Position numbers and translations under genes: made by a program
NCBI GenBank assembly: GCA_951799405.1
Contig: OX637361.1
Coordinates: forward strand, 6,347,156 to 6,411,155
DNA: 64,000 bases
Source of the DNA: Agapetus fuscipes
Taxonomy: Eukaryota; Arthropoda; Insecta; Trichoptera; Glossosomatidae
Reading direction: 5' to 3'
The notes under the pieces: model-generated
Seen by the model: only the letters and a program-made list of their open reading frames with translations
Database searches by the model: none
What the model was told of the DNA's origin: nothing
Shown here: positions 1-12,900 of the stretch, piece by piece
Numbering within the stretch: position 1 is the first letter of the stretch
Layout of the letters: each line of letters begins with the position of its first letter

Positions 1-572
1 ATTTGATTTGCTTTATCAACTGATCACACGCAGCCAAGTTTTATTTTTCTCTATTTACCTGTATGATAGGTAGATTTGCGAGACTGTTGGGCCTGAACAT
101 CAATAAAAATAGTTTTCCATAAAAGGATAAACTTTGATTCAAAAAGCTAAACTTGTAACTTTACAAAAATGTATTTTCATTAAAAAAAAGTATTCACGCG
201 ACTGTGAAACTTACAATTCCAATTTTTATTTTTTTATTTTAAATTTTTCTACGTAAATATGTTTATTCAAAGTAAAAGTACCTAATAATGCTTAAATCAT
301 AATATTTTTTTATGGTTTGTGTATTAACACTGTGAAAATTCACTTACATTATAACATTTTTCACTCTTTGTGTAATTTAGGTGTCTTTATTTATTAAAAT
401 AAATAAATAGTGAATTATATAAATTTAATCGACCAAAATATGACGGTCAACATCTAAAAATATTTATCCTTGTTACATAATATTATTATGTGTCTTAATG
501 ATGTAATTATTTATTTAAATAAAATGTTTAATCATAAATAAACACACATTTTTTGCATTTCTGAGATTTCCT
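1..572. other. AT-rich stretch, no gene seen
   Basis: AT-rich sequence with short homopolymer runs. No exon of the downstream channel gene and no repeat family of this window is recognisable. Confidence 0.5.
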
Positions 573-579
573 TTTTAAC

Positions 580-632
580 CCTAGCTCCCGGCATGGAATG
601 CAAGCGTTCCACCAACTTAGCTATCGACCGAA
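580..632 (-). repeat. SINE-B head fragment
   Basis: Only the tRNA-like head survives, read on the minus strand: GGTCGATAGCTAAG, then the segment around GCATTCCATGCCGGGAGC. It matches the head of the full copies near 22.6 and 53.4 kb. Confidence 0.55.
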
Positions 633-872
633 CTCAACCAGTCAAATGAAGTAATGTAAGATAAAATTAAGAAACAAGTATTTTTTTTTATACCCAGCAC
701 TAAATAAATCTCATGTTTTTTTACCGCGTTATCACCCAAGTCAAAAGTCAACACTAAAAATGCAAATATTATGTTTCATACATAATTAATTATGTGTAGC
801 TGTCTGCTTGGATTGCTTTGGACCACATAAAACAAATAGAACAGAAGCATTCGCCAGACCCTGCGTCCCCTT

Positions 873-1379
873 AGTGCTTGTTTGTCTGATGCCCATCAGA
901 GGTAATTTCACATGAGCAATGGTTGTATGTGTATTGAACCAATGTGTCTTATGAAAACTGGAAATCGATTTTAAAGATATTTAAAACAGCATTAGTATTT
1001 TCGTGTTTTAGGTTTTTTTCTAGCTCAGATCATGTTATATGTGATCTATAATCTAAGCTGCAAAGATATGTTAACATTTAAGGCTCATATTAAATGCATG
1101 CCCACAGACAGGCATGACAGACAGGCACAGACAGACAGGCATGCAGGTTCGCGCCTACACATTCTGCATGTGTGCATACAAATAAACAAAACCTCACATG
1201 AACATAAACCTTGCAACTCCTGCCGCCGTTCCCTGGACCGGGGTGGCATTGGCAAAAGTGAACCGATTTTTACAGGACGGGTGGTCAGCCTCATACCAAC
1301 CTATCAGTCAAGGAGATCGTTAAGACAATATCATTGAATTGTTTGAAAATCCAATGGTAGATAAGCCAAACAAGCACTG
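873..1379 (+). mobile_element. MITE-F copy 1, interrupted by repeat A
   Basis: The ends form inverted repeats (AGTGCTTGTTTGTC at left, the GCCAAACAAGCACT type at right). The core, with ATGTGTCTTATGAAAACTGG, is shared with copies at 47.7, 52.5 and 61.8 kb. No coding capacity. A family-A LINE tail (1047-1314) sits inside it. Confidence 0.65.
1047..1314 (-). mobile_element. LINE-A 3' end, with target-site duplication
   Basis: About 268 bp of repeat A: on the plus strand TATAATCTAAG at left, and CAGTCAAGGA at right. The sense strand of the parent LINE is minus. GATC flanks both sides (1043-1046 and 1315-1318), a likely target-site duplication within MITE-F. Confidence 0.7.
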
Positions 1380-1526
1380 CGGTGAAGACTGGATACATTC
1401 AGATTGCTACTCAGTCGTATTTGATACTCATTACGAATGGGATGTGTTTAACTTAATTTTTTAATTGTTTGTGCATAAACACAGAAAATTCATTATCAAC
1501 TTAAAAAAGAACAAAAATGTTGTTTC

Positions 1527-1709
1527 TTCCAACATTTTTATTTCCACTTTATTTATTTAAAACTACGAACGCTTCCGGTTCTTAAACCATTTTCAGGTAA
1601 AGTTTTTCAGTTGCTCTTGTATTCAAGTTTTGTTTACCTGACGATGATCCAAGGACTAAAAGCGTTCGTAGTTTTAAATGAAGGTAATGAAAATAAAACA
1701 ATGTTGGAA
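1527..1709. repeat. Foldback element with hammerhead-like arms
   Basis: Two arms of about 55 bp containing AAAACTACGAACGCTT and its complement are inverted around a short centre. Each arm, read outward from the centre, has a CTGA(A/C)(A/G)A tract, a small hairpin, a purine-rich GAA/AAA tract and GCGTTCGTAG. This resembles the degenerate hammerhead motif of Penelope-like and related elements. No ORF. Confidence 0.45.
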
Positions 1710-1888
1710 TAAAGATTATTGTTGTTATCTTTATACACATTTAAGATGTATTCAATTTGTTAATTTAAAAATAATAATGTTAAATTAAAACACAAAGTTT
1801 TTAGATTTTGTAGGGTTTGTGTATTCACACAAAAATTCATTTTATTTCAAATTTTTTTTTTTTTTTCTTAAGCGTAGTTTAATTTTCA

Positions 1889-2061
1889 CTCTTGATAATG
1901 ACCTGAGTATTGAAGGTCGAAAGTGCTCGAGATATAAAATGTTATTGTGAAAATGAAACTACGTTTAAGAATTTTTATTTTTATTTTACACAAAGTTTTT
2001 CTTTACGAGTTGATTTATCTGCTCGAGCGCTTTCGATGCTATCACGCCATTATCAAGAGAA
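1889..2061. repeat. Foldback element with CGAAAG(C/T)GCTCGAG arms
   Basis: The left arm CTCTTGATAATG...TCGAAAGTGCTCGAG is mirrored at right by CTCGAGCGCTTTCGA...CATTATCAAGAG. The centre is AT-rich. The TTGATAA-hairpin-CGAAA layout looks like a hammerhead-type core. No protein capacity is believed. Confidence 0.5.
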
Positions 2062-2260
2062 AGAAAAGAAAAGGGCTTTTGGTTGGAAAATAATAATAGT
2101 TAAATAAATAAAGTTAAATTGATATCAAAATTTGTTTACATACAAACAGTGACTCATAACCTTAAATTATGTTTTAAGAATTAGAAAAAAAACACTAATA
2201 AAATATGGTTCTTATCAAGAGGATATCAGAAGGAAGTTTATTCGACAGGTGAGCAAATGT

Positions 2261-2325
2261 TACTGTGACTCTGTCGCCATTCCGCTAGGGATGGCTGAGT
2301 GCCGAGTTGTCTCCATTTCTCCATA
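2261..2325 (-). mobile_element. RTE-1 3'-end fragment
   Basis: Contains CTCTGTCGCCATTCCGCTAG, the reverse complement of the last bases of the large retrotransposon ending at 9209, then a decayed copy of its last codons. Confidence 0.6.
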
Positions 2326-2339
2326 TCATTGCTAACCTA

Positions 2340-2505
2340 CATCGATGCCGCATGTCTACTTACAAAATAACCGAAACCTCACATGAACATGGACATTGCA
2401 ACTCCTGCCACCTTTTCCTGAAACAGAAGTGGCATTGGCAGAAGGAAACCAATGTTTATACTACATTTGATCAGCCTCATACCAACCTACATATTAGTCA
2501 AGGAA
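2340..2505 (-). mobile_element. LINE-A 3' end, partial
   Basis: Matches the half of repeat A containing CCTCACATGAACAT, CATTGGCA and CAGCCTCATACCAACCTA, ending at GTCAAGGAAC. The GATTA-rich tail is missing. Confidence 0.6.
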
Positions 2506-2560
2506 CAAAAAAAAATACTGAAAGGTGGACTAGAAGCTAACAGAAAAAAATGCATTTGCA

Positions 2561-2692
2561 CGCAACGCAACGCAACTAAGCTACACACATAGTGTAAATT
2601 CTTGCTGCGTTATCCCAGAAGGGTTTCGCATGTGACGAGGGGAACATATTTTATTTTTACACGTAAGGGGGCCGGCCCTACGCCAACCACCA
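2561..2692 (-). repeat. SINE-B tail fragment
   Basis: Contains CGCAACTAAGCTACACA, the CGTTATCCC motif and the GGGGGCCGGCC...ACGCCAACCAC block, the 3' half of SINE-B read on the minus strand. No tRNA head is present. Confidence 0.6.
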
Positions 2693-2715
2693 TTTATTTA
2701 TTCCATTCACAAATA

Positions 2716-2800
2716 AATTCATCGATTTGATCAAGCCATACTTTTCTCGGTCTTCCTTGTCCACTTTTTCCTCTTAAATTTCCTATGTATTTGTTCTTTG
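2716..2800 (-). mobile_element. Non-LTR RT C-terminal fragment
   Basis: On the minus strand a decayed GKxGQGRPRKVWLDQ-like stretch is readable, the basic C-terminal tract found in RTE-1 (near 9.0 kb). Short and broken. Confidence 0.5.
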
Positions 2801-3372
2801 GCCTACTTTATTCAATGCACGATTACATTTTAAGCAATATGTATTATTGAACTGTTGATATATTGAACGTCTCCACTTTTTGGAGGGCATTTCGCTTGCC
2901 ACTTGACCAGCGAATGGCCATTTGGGCCAAATATCCGAACAGAATAATGATTTTTAAATACCTAGGTGATCAAGATTTTTTTATCCCAGTATCATTCCTG
3001 TCAAGTATAAAATATTATTTTGAAATTGAACTTTAACTGTTTTACTAAAAATTTATGAACATGAAAACAGCGCTTATAGTGAGAGTTTGAAACTTTCATA
3101 CATTTTTTAAACGAAAATACAAAGTTTTATATTTGCACAGATACATAATTTGTTTTCTCAAGTAGCTCAGTAAAAAAAATACCTAATCCGTTTCTAAAAT
3201 ACAAATTAATTGTGTATCAAAAATTTAGGTCGATAGTCTAGATTAAGTGTTTCAATATAATTTTATTTTTGGATTGTTATTTAAATAAACAACACTTTAA
3301 AATTTTTAAAACACTGTTTTAATTTCACACATATAGGTATAATATATTTAAAAAAATTTTTTTTTAAATAAT

Positions 3373-3406
3373 ACTAACGTTTTTGACTATATAGTCATCA
3401 TCAGGT
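3373..3406 (-). repeat. Hammerhead-like hairpin motif
   Basis: On the minus strand: CCTGATGA, a perfect hairpin TGACTA-TA-TAGTCA, then AAAACG. The core resembles a hammerhead ribozyme, but the base expected to be G after stem II is A, so an inactive relic is likely. Confidence 0.3.
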
Positions 3407-3822
3407 CGAAACATGAATTTTATAAAAAATTTTAACATGAATTTTCACACCATAAAAAAAAAAAAAAATATATATATATAATTTTATTTTCATTATCCAA
3501 CCTAATTTTATTTTTATCAGTGACAACAATTTCGTATAATAATTATTGTTAACAATGAAAAACCCACTTGTGTGTAGTTAAATTAGTTCATTTCGTTTGA
3601 TGTTTTTGTGTACTAAAATAAATTTACATTTTTGGCGGAACAGCATACACACCAAACCAATTTCTTTTATCATTCTAAAAATCTGGTCATTGTAAAAATA
3701 GTGTAAAACTAGAAACATGGCATACGACAATAACGTATGACGTCATATTGGTTAAAAATGTTTTTATAAAATGTCACGAGTCCATTCAAAATTGGAAAAA
3801 CCTTACAATGATGTGATTTCAG

Positions 3823-3952
3823 GATATGCTGGAGTTTTATGTTGACAATATGTGTATTGGCCAGCGGTCACTGTGTCTACAATTTTTGGGAAAAATGGAG
3901 AAATTCTCCCATCAGTATCAACTTGGATAACACCCCTACTCCAGTATGGAAG
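3823..3952 (+). CDS. ppk-like exon: TM1 and start of ectodomain
   Basis: Preceded by TGATTTCAG. Encodes the hydrophobic ICWSFMLTICVLASGHCVY, then NFWEKWRNSPISI and PTPVWK. Begins with one base of a split codon, ends in phase 0 before GTATTT. Confidence 0.85.
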
Positions 3953-6900
3953 GTATTTCATTTTTTTTTATCGGATTTATTCCAGTTAGAATATACAGTT
4001 TTCATGATGAATGATTTTACAATAATGATAATGCGATTTCCATTATCAATAAAATAGTTTTCAAAACAACCAATCAGCAAGAAACAAGTTTGTGTATCTA
4101 TTTTGGTTCACATATCTAAATCTAAATCTAAGTTGCAAAGATATGTATCATTTGAGATTCATATTAAATGCATTCCCACCAGCAGACACGCATACTTTTG
4201 CGCTCACACATGCCGCATGTGGACTTACAATATAAAAACCCAATCTCAAATGAACAAAAGCCCAGCAACTCTTGCCGACCTTCCCTGAAATAGGGGTGAC
4301 ATTGACAAAGTGAACCATTTTTTACAGTATGGGTGGTCAGCCTCATACCAGCCTCATACCAACATATAATTATTTTATAACAAGAAGCTGCAACCTGGGA
4401 TTTCTACCGCAAATGTGATCAAAATATATAAAAACACAAAAACAATTTTTGGCGAGAATCCTAGATGTACGTTTTTTCTTTCTTAACATTTTATAAAGAA
4501 CAACGATTAGCTGTTCAGACACCGCCATGGTTTTTTCTCTCCTATTTCGTAGAGATACGGTAAGATCTACCGACGGCCGTCGAGACTACCAACCCCAGGA
4601 CTTACAATGGGTTGTAGCGCCAATGATGATAATGCTACGGTTCATATAAATATTGGAAGATTCAGTATTTGTTATTTGTCACTTTTAATAGTAAATGGTG
4701 TGATATATTTTCAGATTCCATTCCCCGCAATTACGATATGCTCAGAGAATAAAGCTCGCCGAACGATTTTCAACTTTACGGAGATGTATCATAAATATGA
4801 AAATGGCATCAATGCTTCAGGCGATGAGTGAGTAAAACATATTTCCTTCCACTTGAAATCCTCTAACATTCTTTTAATGTTTTTTTTTCCATATAACTGA
4901 CAGCTGTTTAAAATTTTGCTGGTTTGATCTATTGCAGAGCTAAAAATATTGGACACTTGAGAAAAAATATTTGGTTCATTGGAAGTAGCCCATTTTTTTT
5001 ATATAACTGTGTTTATAACAGCCGAAAAAGCTTAGGTACCTAGCCAATGAATCTCCTATATTTTCACAGCAGAGCTTCCAGATTAAGGAGTGATTAAACA
5101 AAACAATTTTTACCAAATGCAATTTTCTTGAGTAGCACCTTTATGTATTGAAGTATCAACCATTTTAATCGTTTTCAGGATAAAATATTAATTTAAATAT
5201 GAGTATATCAGATACTCACTTTACAACAGCTAATTTTAAAACAATTGTCGATAACGAAAAAGCTGTCCACGTTATTTTTAGATCTAGATAAGACTTTTGG
5301 CTCAGTACACAGAGGTATGTTGTGGCCTGTGGGATGTTCTGAAAACTTATGAAGTGTATGAAGCCCTAATCAATGAGGTCCATGCTTACTATTTAATTAA
5401 GACGTCTGTTCTTATTGTGAATACAGTAAATGATATAATCGACTTCTCATCCAGCTGCCGTGGCGTGCGGACATGTCCAACGCTGCTCCGTGTTTTTTAT
5501 TAATTTAAATTACTTAAAGGCATTACTTTGCGATTGAAGTACCTTAATTTGTTCCGCGTGTTTAGTGTCCGTGTTATAAAACAAGAGAATTTTAATTAAT
5601 TCATTGTTTTTGTTGTATTTACGCGTTTTTTTTCCTTCAGAAATAACCACGTGGTGTGGACACGTGGTTATCTAATTTGTAAAATCTATTTTTTTCTCGC
5701 TTCTCTCGTGTTTAACGTTAATTTTAATATCTATGTTGTTCCGCGTTTTAGTTTTAACCTTTATAACAAGAGAATTTGTATTAATTCATTGTTTTTTGTT
5801 GTTTTTTAGGCTTTTTTCTTCATTGGAAATAGCCACGTGGTAACCTAACCTCAATATTCGTTAAGTATTGTGCGTCATTTATTTTTGCTGCTTATTTAAA
5901 TTCAGTAGTATTATTTTATTTCTTTTTCGTTCTCTTTTTAACTTCATTATTGATTTCATGTCTCGTGGCCCTTTTTTACTTTTTTGACCACGTGTTTTAT
6001 TTCACCTGGCTGACAACCAGGATATTTTTAGTTGTGTGCAAACTTGTGTCAGTATGGCATTAGTTCACTGTGCTGTGATGTGGGCTCCTGTGGGCAAACG
6101 ATGAGATAGTCATGCGAAGGCGCACTAGGGCTGACAATCCTAGTCGCCATGCTGTTGGAGGAGTGTCAGATGGCCCCTGCAGGGTTGCCAAAAGCTTTAC
6201 CAGGTACAGTGGGAAACCACAGTGGCCTGGTAAAAGCAGACGTAAGAAAGGAGATGAATGGAATATTGCTACTTTGAATGTAAGAGGTATGAAAAATAAG
6301 GAAGAAGAACTATTGAAAGAGATGAATGAGAGAAAAATTAAAATTTTATGTGTGACCGAAACTAAAATGAAAGGTGAAGGAGAGAAAGTTCTGAGTAATG
6401 GAAATTTGTTCATTTACTCAGGTGTGAAAGATGGATGTCCTAGACAGGGTGTTGGTGTGATTGTTAGTGAATGTGTGAAGAGCTATATCAGGAATTATGA
6501 ATGGATCTCCCCTAGGATTCTCCTAGTAAGGATCAAGTACGACAGAACGAATTTTCTACTGATAGCATGCTATGCGCCAGTAGATTCAGAATGTATGGAG
6601 ATTAAAAATGAATTCTGGGATATGCTTGACGATAAAATCAGAATGAAAGACAAAGAAGAAAAGGTGATTCTGCTTGGTGACATGAACGGATGGGTGGGTA
6701 GAAGAAAGGAAGAGTATGAAAGGGTAATAGGACCAAACGGAAGGGGTGTCATCAATGGCAGTGGGAGACGGCTTGTTGACATGTGTGTGGAGCATGGGAT
6801 GTTTGTATCAAATACTTGGTATAAGCATAAAGACGTGCACACATACACGTGGTATGGGCCAAATACTCGCACAGTCATTGACTACATATGTATGGAAGAA

Positions 6901-9900
6901 TGTATGAGAGGTGCCATAAGAGATGTCAGAGTCTACCAAGGTATATCCGTGGGCTCAGACCATCATCTCTTGTGTGCAAAAGTAATGATAGGCGAAGTAA
7001 AAGATAGGAAAAGAACGAAAGTGATTAAGATGAAAAGAGTGAAAGTGGAAAAATTAGATGATGAAAATGTCAGGAATGATTTTGAAGCTGAAGTAAGCCA
7101 GATTTTGAAATCGGATGAATGTAAGGAACTTGTGAAGAATGCATGTGTAGAAAAAATGTGGAAAACATTTAAAACATGTTTGGTTGAAAGCGCAAAGAAA
7201 GTATGCGGTGAAGTTACGATTGGGCATAAAAAAGGCAATGAATGGTGGAATGATCAGGTTAAACAAGCAGTGAAAGAGAAGAAAGAGAGCTATTTAAAAT
7301 GGATTAATGACAGAAAGAATAAAGTGTTAGAGACTGAATACAAGGCGAAAAAATGGCTAGCGAAGAATGAAGTTCAAATGAGTAAGAGAAGAATGGAAGA
7401 AAAATTGAGTGAAAGAGCACAGAATGACTTCTCTGACAATAAAAAGATGTTCTGGAGCTGGGTGAGACAAAACAACGACAGTTGTAGGTCCACAACTCCG
7501 GGAATCAAAAATGTCAGCGGAGACATTCTGTGGAATAAAGACGATGTAAAAAAGAGATGGAAAGAATATTTTAACGAGGTTTTTGGTGAAGAAGAATGTG
7601 ATTTAACTGTGAAAGGAGATTATGATGAGGGTAATGTTTTGAAAATATCGAAAGATGAAGTAAGAAAGGTCAAAGAATGGGAAAGCTGCAAGTGTGGATG
7701 GTGTGAGACCTGAGATGATGAAAGCGGGGGGAGAATGTGTGATTGAATGGATGAAAGAGCTTTGCGAATTGTGTGTTAGTGTCAAGGAGGTTCCATCGGA
7801 CTGGAGAGAGGCGGTCATTGTGCCAATTTACAAAGGTAAAGGTGACAAAAAAGACTGCCGTAACTTCAGACCGATTAGCCTTCTTAGTGTGCCAGGTAAA
7901 GTGCTATGCAAGATTCTTATCCATAGGGTAAGATTATCCACCCAGGAGAAGGTCTCAGATATACAATCTGGCTTTATGCCGGAAAGAGGTTGCGTAGACC
8001 AGATATTCGCGCTTCGACAGATAGTCGAAAAACAGCTAGCCGTAAATAAAAAGGTCTACGCGGCTTTCGTAGATCTTGAGAAAGCCTTCGACTCGGTGGA
8101 TAGAAGTATGATGTGGTGTGTGCTTGAGAGGTATGGTGTGAACAAAGCACTTCTGAACGCGATACGCGCCATCTATCTTAATAGCAGGGCGTGTGTCAGG
8201 GTGGATGGAGAATACAGCGAGTATTTTAATGTGTACAAGGGTGTGAGACAGGGTTGCATAATGAGCCCATGGTTATTCAATATAATCATGGATCATTGTG
8301 TTAAACAAGCGAATCTGGAAGGGCATGGCATACAGATTGGAGAGAGAAAAGTCGGAGTTCTGCTTTATGCTGATGACGCAGTATTAATTGCTGATTCAGC
8401 AGCGGAACTTCAGGCAATGCTCTCTAGTCTGAACCATGCTCTGTGTGTGAACAAGTTGAAAATTAATGCAAGTAAGACGAAAGTACTGATTTTTGACAGA
8501 ATGGATGAAAATGAAGAATGCACGCTCATGTTGAATGGTACGAAAGTTGAAATTGTGGATGAATTTAGATACTTGGGAAGTATGTTTGAGAAGAATGGAA
8601 AGATGACAAGAGAACTTGAGAATAGGATGTGTAAGGGCAAGCAAGTGGTCGGTGCAATAGGAAGAATAGCAAAGAACAAGCGATTGACGATGGATCTGAG
8701 AATGGCGGTACACAATGGCATATTGTTACCGACTTTGATGTATGGAAGTGAAGCATGGACAGTGAATGATAGCGAAATGAGTAAAGTATGTACGGTGGAA
8801 ATGAAGCATTTGAGAAGCATGACAGGAAAAACTCTGAGGGATAGAGTTAGGAATGAATGGGTAAAAAAAGAATGTAATTTGAAAGAGGATGTGAAAGTTA
8901 AGGTACAAAAGAATGTGATGAGATGGTTTGGGCATGTGGAAAGAATGAACGATGATAGACTGACAAAGTATGTATACAAAGAAAGTGTGAAAGGAAAAAG
9001 AGGGAAGGGACGACCGAGAAAAGTATGGAGTGATCAGATTGAGGAGATTGTGAAAGAATGGGATATACAAAGTGAGCGTAAAAGAAGAAAATGCATGAAA
9101 AAGGTGATGGATATGAATGAATTGAAAGAGGTATGTAAGGATAGGAAAAAATGGAGGCAACTCTGCAGAGGCTCTGGCCACCCCTAGCGGAATGGCGACA
9201 GAGTTACAGTATATTATGTTTTTAAGGATGTAAAGCGTGTAATGAGTCCATGGTTATTCAACATAGTCATGGACAAATGTTTTAAATAGGCTAGATTTGA
9301 TTATTATGGATTGATGATAGAAGAAAACAAAGAGAGTGCTCTTTTGTAAGCACATGATGCAGTACTTGTATCTATGTAAATCAGTTGTAGAATTGTAAAC
9401 CATGAGGTCATATTTGATACTTGAAATAGTTTTCCCATTCAAATTTGTAGGTATGAGAAATACCAAGCTGTGTCTTTGGTTTGTGATGACCATCTATGTA
9501 GGCGAGGAAACAACACAACTACTTCTTCACCAGCTGACTTCATAGCAAAGGTACACAAGTCTATCATGCACCAGATTTTGCGGACCATAAGATGCATTTT
9601 TTCCCAAAAAGTTAACATTTAATTCAGGCGCGTTTTACATTTTTAAAAATGCCCAGTAATTGATTTAAAATTTATGTTGGTCTTAAAATTGAGAAGGTAT
9701 AATTTGATTAATTGATGTCGCGAGAAATCTTTCTCTATTTGACAATATTGGATTCAATTGGCAGTACCAATGCTTCGATACGACGAACATGAGTTGCGGA
9801 GATTCCCTACACCTAGTTCAATATCTCCTTCCTATTCAACCATCACAAGTTCAAATTCCGATGTTCGGAAATATTAAAAGCCAGTTCGGTTATATGAGAG

Positions 9901-12900
9901 GTTTAATTCAGCCGCCCTGTCTATCTTTTGCAATAAATGCCTTAAATGTACGATGCGTCTTATAGTCTACGAAATAGGTAAATATTTTCACACTCTATGG
10001 AAAATGACGTAAATAAACAATTGGAGTATCCTTGATTTTGTTTTCAGGTGGCTCCAGAATTGGATGAAATGCTGTGGCAATGTAAATGGAAGTCCCATCA
10101 GAGTGACTGCAAAACTTTCTTCAAACCAGTAATGACAGACGAAGGTCTTTGTTTTACCTTCAATATGTTGGATGCTGAAAAAATGCTCAGGTAAGATTAC
10201 CAAAGCTGTTTTTGGGTACCTCATTAAATTATGCATTGTAAATGAAATCATTTTGAGAGAAAAAGTTACACCACAATTATTTTTTCAGGAAGGAAAACGT
10301 TTATAATTCTGATAAACACTATAATGGTTGGACAGCAGAGAGAGGCTATGACAAAAATACACCTGTTGATACTTATCCGATGAGAGGAACTGTATGAATT
10401 TTTTCGAAAATAAACTTCTAATCTAATGAAGCATAGTAAATCGCTCATAATTAATTTAATATATTTTTACAGGGTTACGGTGCAAAAGAAGGTTTCACAA
10501 TTTTAATGAGAGCCTACGATTATGATTTGGATTATATGTGCAGAGGACCAGTTCAAGGTTTCAAGGTATAAAATGTGATATGTTACACTCATCAAACTTG
10601 TTTTGCAGGACTCCTAGCCAATAGTTTCAATAGTGTTCCATGAATCAAGAAAATATCCAATTTCGTCTTTCACACCTGTTTGTGATTATGATTTTACAAA
10701 TTGTACATTATGTCCAATGTAATTTAGTCTCGATTTAACAAGAACAGTGAGTCTTTTTTATTCTACTGCCGGACGTAGGTTTTCTTCATTCTCCTTTATG
10801 CTTTTCTAGTTGTCGCTTTGTTCTACCATCCCCGTCCCGAAGTTCCTTTGAAGTCATCCAGCCACTTCAGTTGCAGTATTCCTACTGTCAACTTGGATAT
10901 CCTTGATTGCGCCATTGAAAGCCACATGTTGTGGTCATGTTTTTGGACGTGACCTACCCAGCGCTATTTCAATCAGGTCATGTACGACATCGGTGATCCC
11001 AGTGAGTCCATGGATCTGTTGGTTGGGAACTCTGTGCCTGAGGCTGATTCCCAGAATTTTCTTTCCGATGATTTTTTGACACAACATCATTCTGTTGGTT
11101 CTATACTTAGTGAGCCATTTCGTTTGCAGGTCATATGTGGATACTGGAAGCACGCATGAGTAATATAGCAGTGAATAATTGATTGAACCTAAAATTGCTT
11201 TGAAATTTTAGGTTCTCCTTCACAGTCCAGCAGAAATACCGAGACTGTCTCAAAAATATTATCGCATTCCATTGGATCAAGAACTTCTCCTTGCAATCGA
11301 GCCAAAGATGATAACAACGTCGAAGAGTTTGAAGAAACAAAGCCCGAAAAAGTATGTTATGATTGATTATTCGTTGATAAGCTTTACAGCAACAATGAGG
11401 GTATGTAAATCTTGTGAAATAGTTTGAAGGTTGTGGATTCGGATCCCGGCGGAGCACACAAAAATACCATTAATATTTCGAATGTGCTCTTCGCTGGGTT
11501 AAAGAATTCAAAAGCCTTTACCAATGACCGGTCACCAAGGGTCCATCCAGCCTTACAGCAACTGGGTCTTGCTTGAGTATTGGCGCTTTGTAGCGACGAC
11601 CAAGCTCGTACACCTCTGCGGCACTACAACAAGTGTCATAGACCCCTAGAGTCTTCAGAATCTAGGGAGTCTCCCGCACAGGATTTTCTTAAAAAAAAAT
11701 AGATTGTTTATGTTATAATTTTACTTGGGGTTCTTTTAATTAGATTGCTATTTAAATTTATTTCAAAAGATTTATTTTTCACAATATAGGTTACAATGTA
11801 CTGCTCACTCTTCCCTCTCTGCTTACAGTGGTGTTCGCGTCACAATGATCAAAGCGACTCTGTCTGTCCCACAAAATTTTTGTTCGAATTTATAGGTACG
11901 AAAGAAACGATTATTGTATGTTCTAGATTCTAGAACATGGTGGATACTTCCATAATGGATTATACTAGAGCATTGTTCTACGCTATACTAGAGTGGTCGA
12001 CACAATACCAGCGTGCCTAGGCTCACGTACGACGAATCTATAGTTCGTATCATTTATTTGAATAGAGTTATACCTACGTTGTTACTTGCAGATTATGTTT
12101 TGGAAAATGATAAAAAATTGTTTAATTAAGTTTCAAAAATTTTTCAGACGCCAGTGTTACTTTCCATCAGAGAGGAGCTTAAAATATTACAAAGAGTACA
12201 ATCAGAGACATTGTGAGTTGGAATGCCTGACCAACTATACACTGCAAATGTGTGACTGTGTTGCGTTTTATATGCCACGTGAGTTATTGAAATTATCTTG
12301 TCAGCTTTCTTATCACATTCCGTTAAATGCAAAGCAAATATTTTTTATAATTAGTCTCAGAAAAATTAAGTGAAGTTTTGATGGGCTATGAGGAGAAAGA
12401 AGGTCACAACTGACAAGTCTAATGTTTGTTTTGATTCTCAACAAAGTGACATTGGATCCACACAGTTCATCACCGTTTGAGATAAATACGTATACATGTA
12501 AAAACGCTGAATAACATTGTTTCCATATAGTTAGTTAATTTTCGAAAACAAAAACATATATTTCTATGACAATCATTTTTCAAAAAAATGTTATATCCTC
12601 TTCGTTTGAAATCTTCCACCAGAGTGAGAATCAGCTTAGACAATGAATCTGTTATTTGAATCCAGATTATCTTTTTAAAGAATATTAAAGGAATAAAGCA
12701 TTGCCTGTTATTTATGTTCCTCTCAAAAATTATAATATATATTGTAAGTCTATTATAAGTCAATCATTTTCAGATGATTCCACCACACCGGCGCCGTTTT
12801 GTTCATCTGGCAGTAGGCAATGTGTGGTGAAAGCCCAAGGTAATCATCGTTTTTATTTTTGTCCCCCTTCTTATATCCCCTCGATCCAAAGGGTGTGTTA

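Larger units (their letters stand above)
5475..9209 (+). mobile_element. RTE-1: near-full-length RTE-like non-LTR retrotransposon
   Basis: About 3.7 kb. The 5' leader (5475-6111) holds two diverged copies, about 190 bp apart, of a block with TTCCGCGT, ACAAGAGAATTT and AATTCATTG and with CCACGTGG. Then come an AP-type endonuclease, a reverse transcriptase and a basic C-terminal region; the 3' end is GGCGACAGAGTTACAG. Other copies end in two or three TTACAG units (31.1 kb, 51.06 kb) rather than poly(A), as in RTE-type elements. One frameshift near 7675-7690 breaks the reading frame. It lies in a channel-gene intron, same strand, about 240 bp before the exon at 9451. Exact clade (RTE, Proto2 or relative) is not settled. 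Confidence 0.85.

Noticed and set aside
8396..9181. Long minus-strand ORFs opposite the RT
   Set aside because: Shadow frames of the retrotransposon coding strand.
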